DNA of 64,000 bases, taken from Eurosta solidaginis. Its lineage: Eukaryota; Arthropoda; Insecta; Diptera; Tephritidae. Shown piece after piece: positions 12,401-24,438 of this stretch. A model generated the notes under the pieces. That model was not told where the DNA came from. It searched no databases and worked only from the letters and a program-made list of their open reading frames with translations. Location of the stretch: assembly GCF_040869045.1 (NCBI RefSeq), contig NC_090319.1, positions 243,405,832-243,469,831 on the forward strand. Direction: 5' to 3'. The position numbers and the translations under genes were made by a program. Position 1 is the first letter of the stretch. The number at the start of each line of letters is the position of its first letter.

Positions 12401-13860
12401 AATACCGATATAATAGTGGATATACAAAGAAACCCATTTAAAAGGGATAGGTGGCAATCACAGGTGATCTGCTTAAGCATTCTTCTATCGCACTACCAAG
12501 TAAAATAAATATCTTTCGTTTCATACCTATATTGGCAATTTTCATGTAATTTTTAAACATTTCAAATCAATGCTGGTGACGTCGTTAAACCATCCCTAGT
12601 GCTTTTCCAAGCTCCTAAAAACAAGAGTTCAAAGTTTTGAGGAAGATTAGTTAAGTAGTTTAAGCGTGATGCTATTGCTTACATGCTTACTCACAAACTT
12701 TCGAACTTGTAATATGTATAAGTAAGAGTTTAGGATAGGATGAGATAGGATTAAAAGTCATTAATTTGCGGTTAGTTCGAATAACAAAGAAATGTTGCAA
12801 ATAAAATGGAGTTCGTATTTTCTTAAAAATGGATATTATGGATATCTTAATCTTAATTGATGCGTTTATTCTGAGATATTTTTATATTTAAAGGTTATAT
12901 TGGCAGTGGAAGTTCCTTGGTAGCATTAGGGCATTATCACTTATTTGTACCGTCTTCCTTCCGTGAAATAATTGACGCTGCCACTTGAATGTGTTCGTTC
13001 GCACTTAATTAGTGAGTAAAAAATTCTATTATTATTAATGGGTATGAAAATCATGAAACCGGTCCCTGTTTGGTAAACATAATGTATGTCAATACATCTT
13101 CTACACTTATGTTGTTTTCATATAAAAAAAGACAAAAGTACAAACTTGTGTATATCCACTTTACGCTACTCCTTAAACTTCAGGGGTTTGGTTTAAAAAG
13201 TATCGATCTAAGAAAGTTGCACGACATTAAGCTAGTTCACTGATATCACATTACATTTATACCAATTGTGAATTCATCAAATTGGCGAATGTTTGAAAAA
13301 AACGTTCACAATAGTAAACAGCCTCGATCACCTGCCAAATTGCTGTTCGATTACTTAAATCACTAATATATTGCATTTACCTATTTTAAAATGTTTACTT
13401 AACTGGTTTCTCATATTTTATTTATTAACTATATTTCAGAAATGAATATTAGTATGAAGACGAATTTTCTGTGTACACATTTAAAAGAAAGGCTGATTTG
13501 AAACACAAATGGGCACTACAATTTAATAACCGCGTGCAAAAAACGAACCTTTCTTCCAATCTCTGACCATTCGCGACAACCATTCTCCCTGCCAGCTATT
13601 ATTTGACAGGTAGGTATGGAAATGGAGGAATAGAAAGATTTTTTACTTGTATGAATTCACAATGGTTTATATCAGTCATGGTTAGGGTTGCCAGATTTTT
13701 TCTCAGGCTTACGGAACAGCTCTTATTGCTCCCAAATTCCGGGATTTTTTAAAATTTCAAAGACTTAGAATAAAATAACCTTAATAAGTATTTATTTTTA
13801 AGAGTAATCCATTCTTCCGAAACAATTTTTTTTTTTAATATTTTTATTTGCCTTCAAATA
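12401..13860. other. Non-coding region, no recognisable gene
   Basis: AT-rich sequence without similarity to known families in any frame. The short segment around 13685-13750 (GGTTGCCAG followed by GGGATTTTT) looks like a fragment of another interspersed repeat, which I cannot name. Confidence 0.45.
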
Positions 13861-13861
13861 T

Positions 13862-14218
13862 AATTTATTAAATTTTGATGAGCTCAAGGCAGTTTAAATA
13901 ATTTGAGACGCAGTTTAAATAGTCGTATTTCTAATTTTATTTGGTCGATATTTCGATCTCATTTTGAGATCATCTTCAGAAACTGTGAACAAAAACAATT
14001 AGTTAAAATGTAAACAATTTTTGACCCTAATCATAATACCACGTACACAATTGAATATGTTTTACCGACTAACAAGATGTACGAGAAAAAGAAAGCGTAG
14101 AAGTCAAATAAATATGAAAATATAAACAATTTAAAACACCGTAAGTATAAACAAAATTCTGCAAAAACAACAATACATAGAATGACGAACAGAAAGACAT
14201 AATCATCTGTATTAACAT
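13862..14218 (-). mobile_element. Penelope-like element 3' tail, left arm
   Basis: This non-coding tail of the left-arm Penelope element matches 22758-23075 plus 24439-24476 of the right arm in reverse complement. It includes the GATCTCA-TTT-TGAGATC hairpin and the adjacent ATATTTCGATC, which is typical of Penelope 3' regions. In the right arm the same sequence is split by a family B copy, so this arm preserves the empty site near 13895. Confidence 0.75.
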
Positions 14219-15534
14219 ATATTAATATATATAAAACACGTGTCACTATGTTTGAGGCCAATGGACTCCTAAACTATTGAGCCGAAACTTGTCTAGTTTG
14301 ATCTGACTTGAAATATAGGATAGGTTATATCTGAGTTTATAGTCGCAATATTAATTTATTGCAAATTTTTTTTTATTAGTTTATACGTAATAATCTTAAT
14401 ATATAAAAAACACGTGTCACTATGTTTGAGGCCAATGGACTCCTAAACTACTGAACAAATTTTGAATTTGTTTTGCACCCCGTATGTAGTTTTATATAAC
14501 TTGAAATATAGGATAGGTTATATCTGAGTTTATAGTCGCAATATTATTTTATTACAAATTTTTTTATTAGTTTATACGTAATAATAAAATGTTACGTACA
14601 CGCACCGGCACTCACATTTTCAGGTGGTGTGGATATACTTCCGTGTAATTGGTTAGTGTTTAATTAAACAACGTGCTTATCAATAAAAAATATTATAGCG
14701 AATGATATCAAGTATTGCACATCACCAGGGCCGGCGAGAGGGAGGCCCGGGGTTTCTGAGGGAGCCCGCGATTTGAGGTACTAAGACATTTTTTTATTCA
14801 GGAGAGCCTTTAGTTGTTCCATGTGCAATTTTTAAGCCGAATTTCAAAAGCAACGAAAATCTGCATTTCGTTTTAATATTATAGTGAAGTGTGAAAAATA
14901 AAATATATATGTATATAAAAAGAAAGGCTAAAATGTGTGTTAGTTGGTCGCCGGTGTTTGAAGAGATGCGTCGGTCGATTTTGTTCAAACTTTCACACAA
15001 GTTGCGCAAACCTCACGCAGTGGTTACTAAAAAGGTTTGGTTGCGATCGACGTACAGGGTCTCGAGATATAGGCCAAAACGTGGACCCGAGTACCCCTAG
15101 AATGTGTTTATAGAATATGAATAACAAATGAAAGCTGTTGATGAGTGCTATAATACAGAGTAACATATTATCCACAGACGGACTGGGACTGGGATTAGGA
15201 CCAGGACTGGGACTGAGACTCGGAGTGGGACTAGGACTGGGACTGGGACTGGAATAAAATACATACCACCCTCTGGGACAGGCAATAACGGAATCCAGAA
15301 GAATGAGAAGGAATTAAGAGAAGAGAAAAGAGAGAGAAGGAGTAGGAGATTGAGAAAGAGATAGAATGAGACGAAGATGGAGATAGATGAATCGAAAAAG
15401 ATGGAGGGATGAGTGAATAAAAGGATTAGGTAAAAGTGAAGAGGGGGTAGGGCAGAGTCAGACGGAAAAAGCTTATTAAAATGTATGCAGATAGGCCAAA
15501 TTTAGGGCAGGACAACGTCTGCCGGGTCTTCTAG
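14219..15534 (+). mobile_element. Non-autonomous Helitron, left-arm copy
   Basis: The 3' end is canonical: stem GGCAG/CTGCC at 15506-15523, seven bases, then CTAG at 15531-15534 followed by T. The 5' end is the TCTTAATATATAAAA type (intact at 14394); a mutated extra copy of the first ~175 bp lies at 14219-14393, so this copy has a 5' partial duplication. The body has no transposase. It holds a GGGACT minisatellite (15180-15250) and a purine-rich AGAGAAGA tract (15300-15470). It is inserted in the Penelope tail, with the same insertion in the right arm. Confidence 0.85.
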
Positions 15535-15582
15535 TGTTATATATTGGTCATCCCACTGAATTTGTTGTGTTGAGCTGCAATT

Positions 15583-16300
15583 CTAACTAGAACTGTGTTG
15601 ATGTCTTAAAACTATGTCCCGGTAAACGCGCGCCAGCTGATCAGTGTTTATTTTATAATTCATTTTCGAGTAATTAGGGGTGTTCGTAATGTGCAGAATT
15701 TCTATAGTATATCGTTTGCCGTAATTTTTCTCCTCATGTGTATCGAAATCGGGATAATTCCCGGTATCCTTGCAATGTGATGACAATTCCGTCTTGTTGT
15801 CCGAAAAACTGCTTTTTATTTAACATTTGACTTGTGAGCGGAAATCCTTGTCTTGAGCTTCATTTTTGTTGTGTCCACATATACCTTGTCGCATAAGTGG
15901 GATCCGTCACCATTACACGGAATCGTGTTAACAACATCAGACTTCTCTTGTTTGGGAATTCTATCCTTTGTACTGCTGTAGATTTTTCTTAGCATGTGTT
16001 TAAAAGTTGACGCGATCTGATATTTATCTCTGTCATAGAGCTTTGAAAATTTTATTCTTTCCGATATTCCTGGAACATGAATTACTGATTTGTATATTTT
16101 TCCCTCTCCTTTGGTTATGTTGGTTCTCTCATTATTGTTGGTAAAATATGTTCGAATTAATTGAATTACGGTTGTCATAGGGAAGTCATTCTTTGTCAAG
16201 GTTACTTTTATCTCGTCAATGTTCTTTTTTTGAAAAATCTTGTCGCTAATCGAGAGAACTCTTTTAATGAAATTGCTTGCGGTGTTTATAATTGTTTTTT
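15583..16300 (-). pseudogene. Penelope-like element C-terminal GIY-YIG endonuclease region, left arm
   Basis: The 127-residue open part (15816-16199) plus flanks gives KNDFPMTTVIQLIRTYF, then IPCNGDGSHLCDKVYVDTTK and KLKTRISAHKS, a Penelope-type GIY-YIG nuclease. The normal IYxG motif reads VYVD, so the catalytic fold is probably damaged. A frame change near 15816 separates the final stretch ending VYRDIVLRHQH. Upstream coding (IINTASNFIKRVLSISDKIF) runs to about 16300, where the family B block interrupts it. Confidence 0.85.
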
Positions 16301-16302
16301 TT

Positions 16303-19300
16303 TTATACTCAGCTGAGCAGAGCTCACAGTGTATATTAACTTTGTTCGCATAATGGCAATCCGTAACGGCATAAATTAATCGAGATAGATATAGACTTCA
16401 TTATATATCAAAATGATCTGGGCGAAGAAGAAATTCATTTAGCCATGTCCGTCCGTCCGTAAACACGATAACTAGAGTAAATTTTGAGGTATCTTGATGA
16501 AAGTCGGTATGTGGATTCCTGGGCGCTCATCTCAGATCGCTATTTAAAATGAACGAACTCGGACCATAAACACGCCCACTTTTTCGATATCGAAAATTTC
16601 GAAAAACAGGAAAAGTGCGATAATTCATTATCAAAGACGAATAAAGCGATGAAACTTGGTAGGTGGGTTGAACCTATGACGCAGAATAGAAAATTAGTAA
16701 AATTTTGGACAATGGGCGTGGCACCGCTCACTTTTAAAAGAAGGTAATTTAAAAGTTTTGCAAGCTGTAATGTGGCAGTCGTTGAAGATATCATGATGAA
16801 ATTTGCAGGAACGTTACTCCTATTACAATATGTATGCTTAATAAAAATTGGCAAAATCGGAGAACGACCACGTCCACTTTAAAAAAATTTTTTTAAGTCA
16901 AATTTTAACAAAAAATTAATTATGCCAACATTCAACTCAAGTAATGATATGGTGCAATAAAAAAAAAAAAATAAAAGAAATTTTCAAAATGGGCGTGGCT
17001 CCGCCCTTTTTCATTTAATTCGTCTACAATACTTTTAATGCTATAAGTCGAACAGAAATTTACCAATCCTTGTGAAATTTGTAGGGGCATAGATTCTATG
17101 ACGAAAACTGTTTTCTGTGAAAATGGGCGAAATCGGTTGAAGCCACGCCCATTTTTTATACACAGTCGACCACCTGTCCTTCCGCTTGGCCGTTAACATG
17201 ATAACTTGAGCAAAAATCCATACATCTTTACTAAACTTAGTTCACGTACTTATCTGAGCTCACTTTGTATTGGTATAAAAAATGGCCGAAATCGGACTAT
17301 AATCACGTCCACTCTTTCGATATCGAAAATTACGAAAAATTAAAAAATTCCCTAAATCTATATCAAATATGGAAAAAGGGATGAAACACGGTAATTGGAT
17401 TGGTTTATTGACGCAAAATATAACTTTAGAAACAAGTTTGAAAAATGGGTGTGTCACCTACCATATTAAGTAGAAGAAGATGAACAAGTAAGGAAGGTTA
17501 AGTTCGGGTGTAACCGAACATTACATACTCAGTTGAGAGCTATGGTGACAACATAATTGAAAATAACCATGTAGGAAAATGAACCGAGGGTAACCCTGGA
17601 ATGTGTTTGTATGACATGTGTATCAAATGGAAGGTATTAAAGAGTATTTTAAGAGGGAGTAGGCCATAGTTCTGTGGGTGGACGCCATTTAGGGATATCG
17701 CCATAAAGGTGGACCAGGGCTGACTCTAGAATTTGATTTTACGATATGGGTATCAAATGAAAGATGTTAATGAGAATTTTAAAAGGTGTGGGCTTAGTTT
17801 TATAGGTGGACGACTTTTCGAGATATCGCCATAAAGGTGGACCAGAGCTGACTCTAGACTTTGTTTGTACGATATGGGTATCAAATTGAAGGTATTAATG
17901 AGGGTTTTAAAAGGGAGTGGTGGTAGTTGTATATCTGAAGGCGTTTTCCAAATATCGACCAAAATGTGGACCAGGGTGACACAGAACATCATCTGTTGGA
18001 TACCGCTAATTTATTTATATATATAATTATGATACCACGAACAGTATTCCTGCCAAGATTTCAAGGGTTTTTTATTTCGCCCTTCAGAACTTTTTTCTTC
18101 TACATAAAATGGTAGGTGTCACACCTATTTTGCAAAATTTTTTTCTAAAGTTATATTTTGCGTCAATAAACCAATCCAATTACCACGTTTCATCCCTTTT
18201 TTCGTATTTGGTATAGAATTATGGCATTTTTTTATTTTTCGTAATTTTCGATATCGAAAAAATGGGCGTGGTCATAGTCGGATTTCGGCAATTTTTTATA
18301 CCAATACAAAGTGAGTTCAGATAAGTACGTGAACTGGGTTTAGTAAAGATATATCGATTATGCTCAAGTTATTGTGTTAACGGCCGAGCGGAAGGACAGA
18401 CGGTCGACTGTGTATAGAAACTGGGCGTGGCTTCAACCGATTTCACCCTTTTTCACAGAAATAAGTTATCGTCCTAGAATCTAAGCCCTACCAAATTTCA
18501 CAAAAATTGGTGAATTTTTGTTCGACTTATAGCATTAAAAGTATCCTAGACAAATTAAATGAAAAAGAGCGGAGCCACGCCCATTTTGACATTTTCTTTT
18601 GTTTTTGTATTTTGTTTTTTGTTGCACCATATCATTACTGGAGTTGAATGTTGACATAATTTATTTATATACTGTAAAGATATTCAATTTTTTGTTAAAA
18701 TTTGACTCAAAAAAAATTTTTTTAAAAGTGGGTGTAGTCGTTCTCCGACTTTGCTAATTTTTATAAAGCATACATATAGTAACAGGAGTAACGTTTCTGC
18801 CAAATTCCATCATTATATCTTCAACGACTGCCAAATTACAGCTTGCAAAACTTTTAAACTACCTTCTTTTAAAAGTGGTGGTCCCCCCCCCCCCCTCCCC
18901 TGTCCAAAACTTTTCTGATTTTCTATTCTGCGTCATAAGATCAACTCACCTACCAAGTTTCATCGCTTTATCCATCTTTGGTAATGAATTATCGCACTTT
19001 TTCTGTTTTTCGAAATTTTCGATATCGAAAAAGTGGGCGTGTTTATGGTCCGATATCGTTCATTTTAAATAGTGATCTGAGATGAGTGCTCAGGAACCTA
19101 CATACCAAATTTCATCAAGATAGCTCAAAATTTAATCAAGTTATCGTGTTAACGGACGGACGGCTCAATCCAATTTTTTTTCGATCCTGATGATTTTGAT
19201 ATATGGAAGTCTATATCTATCTCGATTCGTTTATACCTGTACAACCAACCGTTATCCAATCAAACTTAATATACTTAATACTGTTCGTGGTATTACATAT

Positions 19301-19962
19301 ATAAATTAATTAGCGGTACCCAACAGATTATGTTCTGGGTCACCCTGGTCCAGATTTTGGTCGATATCCCGAAAACGCCTTCACATATAAAACTAAAACA
19401 CTCCCTTTTAAAACCCTCATTAATACCTTTAATTTGATACCCATAACGTACAAACACATTCTAGAGTCACCCCTGGTCCACCTTTATGGAGTTATCTCGA
19501 AATGGCGTCCACCTATAGAACTAAGGCCCACTACGTTTTAAATAATCATTAACACCTTTCATTTGATACCCATATTGTACAAACGCATTCTAGTCACCCA
19601 TGGTCCACCTTTATGACGATATCTCGAAAAGACGTCCACCTATAGAACTAAGGCCCACTCCCTTTTAAAATACCCATTGCCACCTTTCATTTGATACCCA
19701 TATCGTACAAACTCATTCCAGAGTCACCCCTGGCCCACCTTTATGGCGATATCCCGAAATGGCGTCCACCTATAGAACTATGACACACTAAAATACTCTT
19801 TAATACCTTCCATTTGATACTCATGTCATACAAACACATTACAGGGTTACCCTAGGTTCATTTTCCTAAATGGTGATTTTCCCTTATTTTGTCTCCAAAG
19901 TTCTCAGCTGAGTATGTAATGTTCGGTTACACCCGAACTTAGCCTTCCTTACTTGTGTTTTG
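16303..19962. repeat. Family B block: one copy nested in inverted orientation inside another
   Basis: The outer copy's left part occupies 16303-17484, starting TATACTCAGCTGAGCAGAGC. At 17485 an inverted copy begins with CAAGTAAGGAAGG and the TTCGGGTGTAACCGAA hairpin. It continues through its tandem-repeat part to about 18030 and through its left part in reverse to 19275, lacking the terminal 27 bases. The outer copy's right part resumes at 19276 and ends CTTCCTTACTTG at 19962. About 47 bases expected at the outer junction are missing. The block splits the Penelope frame between GIY-YIG (16300) and RT (19963). Confidence 0.8.
19347..19860 (+). repeat. Tandem array of ~128-bp units in the family B right half
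   Basis: The phrase GGTCCA (or GGCCCA)-CCTTTATGG-cGATATC recurs at 19347, 19475, 19602 and 19732, giving periods of 128, 127 and 130 bp. Each unit carries CATTTGATACCCATA and CCTATAGAACTA. Other copies keep different numbers of units: 23080-24438 keeps about one, and 32045-33234 keeps none. Confidence 0.8.
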
Positions 19963-20452
19963 TCATGTTTTGAATTAAAATTAATAAGTCTTCCAGATGC
20001 CGTGGGCTTTTTATACCAGTCAATCAAAAATTTGTTATTCTTTCTAATAATAAGAGTGTCTAAGTAGGGCAGCTCTCCATATTTTTCCGTTTCTTTGGTA
20101 AATTGAATTCATTTATTGAAGCTGTTAAGATCGTTGAGCATCTTGTCGACATCTTGTACAAGTCATCAACGCACTTAGTTAGTAGGTGCTGTTGGTAGTT
20201 TCCATCAGGAATTTAGATAGTAGTTCCTCCATAACTATATTCGCTACGACAGGTGATGCTGGTGATCCCATAGGCATTCCTGACCTTTGCTCATATATTT
20301 TTTCATTATATTTAAAATAACGATTTTCCATTATGCAAAATTTAACTGTGTTTAAAAACAGCTCTTGCTTTAACTTTGTATGGTCTTTTATTTCATTCCA
20401 TTTTGAGGATATTATCTTTAATGCCAAGTCTACTGGAATGCTCGGGAATAAG
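19963..20452 (-). pseudogene. Penelope-like element reverse transcriptase fragment, left arm
   Basis: On the minus strand, frame 20179-20550 contains SIPVDLALKIISSKWNEIK, then the nucleotide-binding loop QRSGMPMGSPASPVVANIVM and EELLSKFLMETTN. Beyond, in another frame, a CVDDL motif near 20160 keeps the catalytic Asp pair. The RT is cut at the palindrome centre, so everything upstream of SIPVDLA is missing. Residues N-terminal to that in the open frame come from the other arm and are not part of the protein. Confidence 0.85.
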
Positions 20453-20925
20453 GAGCATTCCAGTAGACTTGGCATAAAAGATAATATCCTCAAAATGGAA
20501 TGAATTAAAAGATAATACAAAGTTAACGCAAGAGTTGTTTTAAAACGCAATTAAATTTTGCATAATGGAAAATCGTTATTTTAAATATAATAAAAAAATA
20601 TATGAGCAAAGGTCAGGAATACCTATGGAAACACCAGCATCACCTGTCGTAGCGTATATAGTCATAGAAACAGCCAACAAACCGCGCTTACTAACTAAGT
20701 ACGTTGATGTCTTGTTCGCAACTGTTAGGACACAAGATGTCGACAAGATGCTCAACGATCTTAACAGCTTCAATAAATCAATTCAATTTACCAAAGAAAC
20801 GGAAAGATATGGAGAGCCTACTTAGACACTACTATTATTAGAAAGAATAACAAATTGTTGATTGGCTGGTATAAAAAGCTCACAGCATCTGGAAGACTTA
20901 TCAATTTTAATTCAAAAATGACGAA
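20453..20925 (+). pseudogene. Penelope-like element reverse transcriptase fragment, right arm
   Basis: Mirror of 19963-20452. ENRYFKYNKKIYEQRSGIPM and TPASPVVAYIV are followed by LTKYVDVLFATV near 20694, where the conserved YVDD has become YVDV, removing a metal-binding Asp. SFNKSIQFTKETERYGEP and a Lys/Asn-rich stretch follow. Compared with the left arm, part of the EELL helix is deleted, and the sequence joining RT to GIY-YIG (about 20917-20940) is shortened. Confidence 0.85.
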
Positions 20926-20940
20926 AAGAATATTGGCGAG

Positions 20941-21576
20941 ATAAAAGTAACCTTGACAAGGAATGACTTCCCTATGACAACCATAAATCAATTACTTCGA
21001 ACATATTTTACCAACAATAATGAGAGAACCAACATAACCAAAGGAGAGGGAAAAATATACACATCAGTAGTTCATGTTCCAAGAATATCGGAAAGAATAA
21101 AATTTTCAAAGCTCTATGACAGAGATAAATATCAGATCGCGTCAACTTATAAACAAACGCTAAGAAAACTCTACAGCAATACAAAGGATAGAATTCCCAA
21201 ACAAGATAAGTCTGATGTAGTTTACAGGATTCCGTGTAATTGTGACGGGTCCCACTTATGCGACAAGATATATGCGGGCACAACAAAAATGAAACTCAAG
21301 ACAAGGATTTCCGCTCACAAGTCAAACGTAAAATTAAGAAGCAGTTTTTTGGACAACAAGACGGAATTGTCATCACATTGCAAGTATACCAGGCATTATC
21401 CCGATTTCGATAATGTATCCATTTTACACGAGGAGAAAAATTACGGCAAACGATATACTTTAGAAATGCTGCACATTACGAACACCCCTAATTACACGAA
21501 AATGAATTATAAAATAAACACTCTGATCAGTGTTTACCGGGACTTAGTTTTAAGACAACAACACTGTTCTAGTTAG
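20941..21576 (+). CDS. Penelope-like element GIY-YIG endonuclease region, right arm (longest intact frame)
   Basis: A 207-residue open frame (from ATG 20953) covers the connector and the GIY-YIG nuclease of a Penelope-like element: RNDFPMTTINQLLRTYF, KGEGKIYTSVVHVP, then DVVYRIPCN, CDKIYAGTTK, MKLKTRISAHKS, HCKYTRHYPDFD, YGKRYTLEMLHI and the end LVLRQQHCSS. IYAG replaces the usual IYVG, so the core motif is preserved better than in the left arm. It is really the C-terminal part of a larger RT-nuclease protein, and the ATG is not a natural start. The upstream RT is defective. Confidence 0.85.
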   Translation: MKVTLTRNDFPMTTINQLLRTYFTNNNERTNITKGEGKIYTSVVHVPRISERIKFSKLYDRDKYQIASTYKQTLRKLYSNTKDRIPKQDKSDVVYRIPCNCDGSHLCDKIYAGTTKMKLKTRISAHKSNVKLRSSFLDNKTELSSHCKYTRHYPDFDNVSILHEEKNYGKRYTLEMLHITNTPNYTKMNYKINTLISVYRDLVLRQQHCSS

Positions 21577-21627
21577 AATTGCAGCTCAACACAACAAATG
21601 CAGTGGTTTGACCAATATATATGTACA

Positions 21628-22757
21628 CTAGAAGACTCGGCAGACGTTACCCTGCCCTAAATTTGGCCTATATGCATACATTTTAATAAGGTTTTTCCGT
21701 CTGACTCTGCCCTCCCTCCTGATCACTTTTACCTCATCATTTTATTCACTCCTCCCTCCGTCTTTTTCGCTTCATCTATCTCCATCTTCGTCTCATTCTA
21801 TCTCTTTCTCAATCTCCTTCTCTCTCTTCTCACTTCTCTTAATTCCTTCTTATTCTTCTGGATTCCGTTATTGCCTGTCCCAGAGGGTGGTATGTATTTT
21901 ATTCCAGTCCCAGTCTCAATCCCACTCCGAGTCTCAGTCCCAGTCCTAGTCCTAATCCCAGTCCCAGTCTGTCTCTGAATAATATGTTACTCTATATTAA
22001 AGCACTCATCAACAGCTTTCATTTGTTATTCATATTCTATAAACACATTCTAGGGGTACTCGGGTCCACGTTTCGGCCTATATCTCGAGACCCTGTACGT
22101 CGATCGCAACCAAACCTATTTAGTAACCATGCGTGAGGTTTACGCACCTTTTGTGAAAGTTTGAACAAAATCGACCGACGCATCTCTTCAAACACCGGCG
22201 ACCAACTAACACACATTTTAGCCTTTCTTTTTATATACATATATATTTTATTTTTCACACTTCACTATAATATTAAAACGAAATGCAGATTTTCGTAGCT
22301 TTTGAAATTCGGCTTAAAAATTGCACATGGAACAACTAAAGACTCTCCTGAATAAAAAAAAATGTCTTAGTACCTCAAATCGCGGGCCCCTCAGAAACCC
22401 CGGGCCTCCCTCTCGCCGGCCCTGGTGATGTGCTATAGTTGATATCATTCGCTATAATATTTTTTATTGATAAGCACCTTGTTTAATTAAACACCAACCA
22501 ATTACACGGAAGTATATCCGCACCACCTGAGAATGTGAGTGCCGGTGCGTATACGTAACATTTTATTATTATGTATAAACTAATAAAAAAAATTTGCAAT
22601 AAAATAATATTGCTACTATAAGCTCAGCTATGACCTATCCTATATTTCAAATCAGATCAAACTAGACGCGGGATGCAAAACAAATTCAAAATCGGCTCAG
22701 TAGTTTAGGTGTACATTGGCCTCAAACATAGTGACACGTGTTTTTTATATATTAAGA
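21628..22757 (-). mobile_element. Non-autonomous Helitron, right-arm copy (1,130 bp)
   Basis: Read on the minus strand it starts TCTTAATATATAAAA at 22757 and ends at CTAG (21628-21631). The GGCAG/CTGCC hairpin lies seven bases before CTAG. It is flanked by T (22758) and A (21627) on the plus strand, as expected for A-T insertion without duplication. It contains the same GGGACT minisatellite and purine-rich tract as the other copies. It encodes nothing and depends on a RepHel source elsewhere. Confidence 0.85.
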
Positions 22758-23079
22758 TATGTTAATACAGATGATTATGTCTTTCTGTTCGTCATTCTAT
22801 GTATTTTTGTGTTTGCAGAATTTTGTTTATACTTACGGTGTTTTAAATTGTTTATATTTTCATATTTATTTGACTTCTACGCTTTCTTTTTTTCGTTCAT
22901 CTTGTTAGTCGGTAAAACATATTCAATTGTGTAAGAGGTATTATGATTAGGGTGAAAAATTGTTTACATTTTAACTAATTGTTTTTGTTCACAGTTCCTG
23001 AAGATGATCTCAGATTGAGATCGAAATATCGACCAAATAAAATTAGAAATACAACCATTTAAACTGTGTTTCAAATTTT
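22758..23079 (+). mobile_element. Penelope-like element 3' tail, right arm
   Basis: Mirror of 13862-14218, with the GATCTCAGATTGAGATC hairpin near 23010 and a CCAAATAAAATTAGAAATA run. The tail is interrupted at about 23080 by a family B copy and resumes at 24439-24476. Confidence 0.75.
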
Positions 23080-24438
23080 TATACTCAGCTGAGCAGAGCT
23101 CACAGAGTATATTAACTTTGTTCGCATAACGGTAGTCCGTAACGGCATAAACTAATCGAGATAGATATAGACTTCTATATATCAAAATGATCTGGGTGAA
23201 AAAATAAATTCATTTAGCCATGTCCGTCCGTCCGTCCGTCTGTAAACACGATAACTTGAATAAATTTTGAGGTATCTTGATGAAATTTGTTATGTAGATT
23301 CCTGGGCGCATCTCAGATCGCTGTTTAAAAGAACGAAATCGGACTACAACCACGCCAACTTTTTCGATTTCGAAAAACCGAAAAAGTGCGATAATTCAGT
23401 ACCAAAGACGGATAAAGCTATGAAACTTGGTAGGTGCGTTGAACTTATGACTTTTAAAAGAAGGCAATTTAAAAGTTTTGCAAACTGTAATTTGGCAGTC
23501 GTTGAAGATATCATAATGAAATTTGGTACGCACTTTACTCCTATTAGTATATGTGTGCTAAATAAAAATTAGCAAAATCGGATGACGAACACGCCCACTT
23601 TAAAAAAAAATTTTTTTAGGTCAAATTTTAACAAAAAATTTAATATCTTTACAGTATAAAAGGAAATTATGTCAACATTCGACTCCAGTAATGATATGGT
23701 GCAACAAAATACAAAGATAAAAGAAATTTTCAAAATGGGCTTGACTCCGCCCTTTTTCAATTAATTCGTCTAGAATACTTTCAATGCCATAAGTCGAACA
23801 AAAATTTACCAATCCTTGTGAAATTGGTAGGGGCTTAGATTCTATGACGATAACTGTTTTCTGTGAAAATGGGCGAAATCGGTTGAAGCCACGCCCAGTT
23901 TTTGTACACAGTCGACCGTCTGTCCTTCCGCTCGGCCGTTAACACGATAACTTACGCAAAAAACGATATATCTTAACTAAAATTAGTTCACGTACTTATG
24001 TGAAGTCACTTTATCTTGGTATAAAATATGGCCCAAATCCGATTATGACCACGCCCACGTCCGATATCGAAAATTATGAAAAATGAAAAATTCCCATAAT
24101 TCTGTACCAAATATGAAAAAAGAGATGAAACATGGTAATTGGATTGGTTTATTGATGCAAAATATAACTTAGAAATAACTTTGTAAAATGGGTGTGACAC
24201 TTACCATATTAAGTAGAAGAAAATAAAAAAGTTCTGCAGGCGTCCACCTATAGAACTAAGGCCCACTACGTTTTAAATAATCATTAACACCTTTCATTTG
24301 ATAAACATGTCATACAAACACATTCCAGGGTTACCCTAGGTTCATTTTGCTAAATGGTGATTTTCCCTTATTTTGTCTCCAAAGATCTCAGCTGAGTATT
24401 TAATGTTCGGTTACACCCGAACTTAGCCTTCTTTACTT
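23080..24438 (+). repeat. Family B copy in the right arm
   Basis: The copy starts TTTATACTCAGCTGAGCAG and ends with GTTCGGTTACACCCGAAC plus TTAGCCTTCTTTACTTG. It keeps the full left half but loses most of the tandem-repeat right half at about 24238. The mirrored left-arm sequence near 13895 lacks it, giving an empty site and locating both ends within 1-2 bases; no duplication longer than that is apparent. The terminal hairpin about 17 nt from the 3' end and lack of a clear duplication resemble Helitron/Helentron-type elements (inference). Confidence 0.8.

Noticed and set aside
14031..14261. Hydrophobic open frame (also at 22716-22934)
   Set aside because: It lies across the Penelope tail and Helitron end in both arms; the aromatic-rich peptide is a by-product of AT-rich DNA.
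19347..19860. CRISPR-like regular repeats
   Set aside because: Units of ~128 bp are directly tandem with no unique spacers, in a eukaryotic non-coding repeat.
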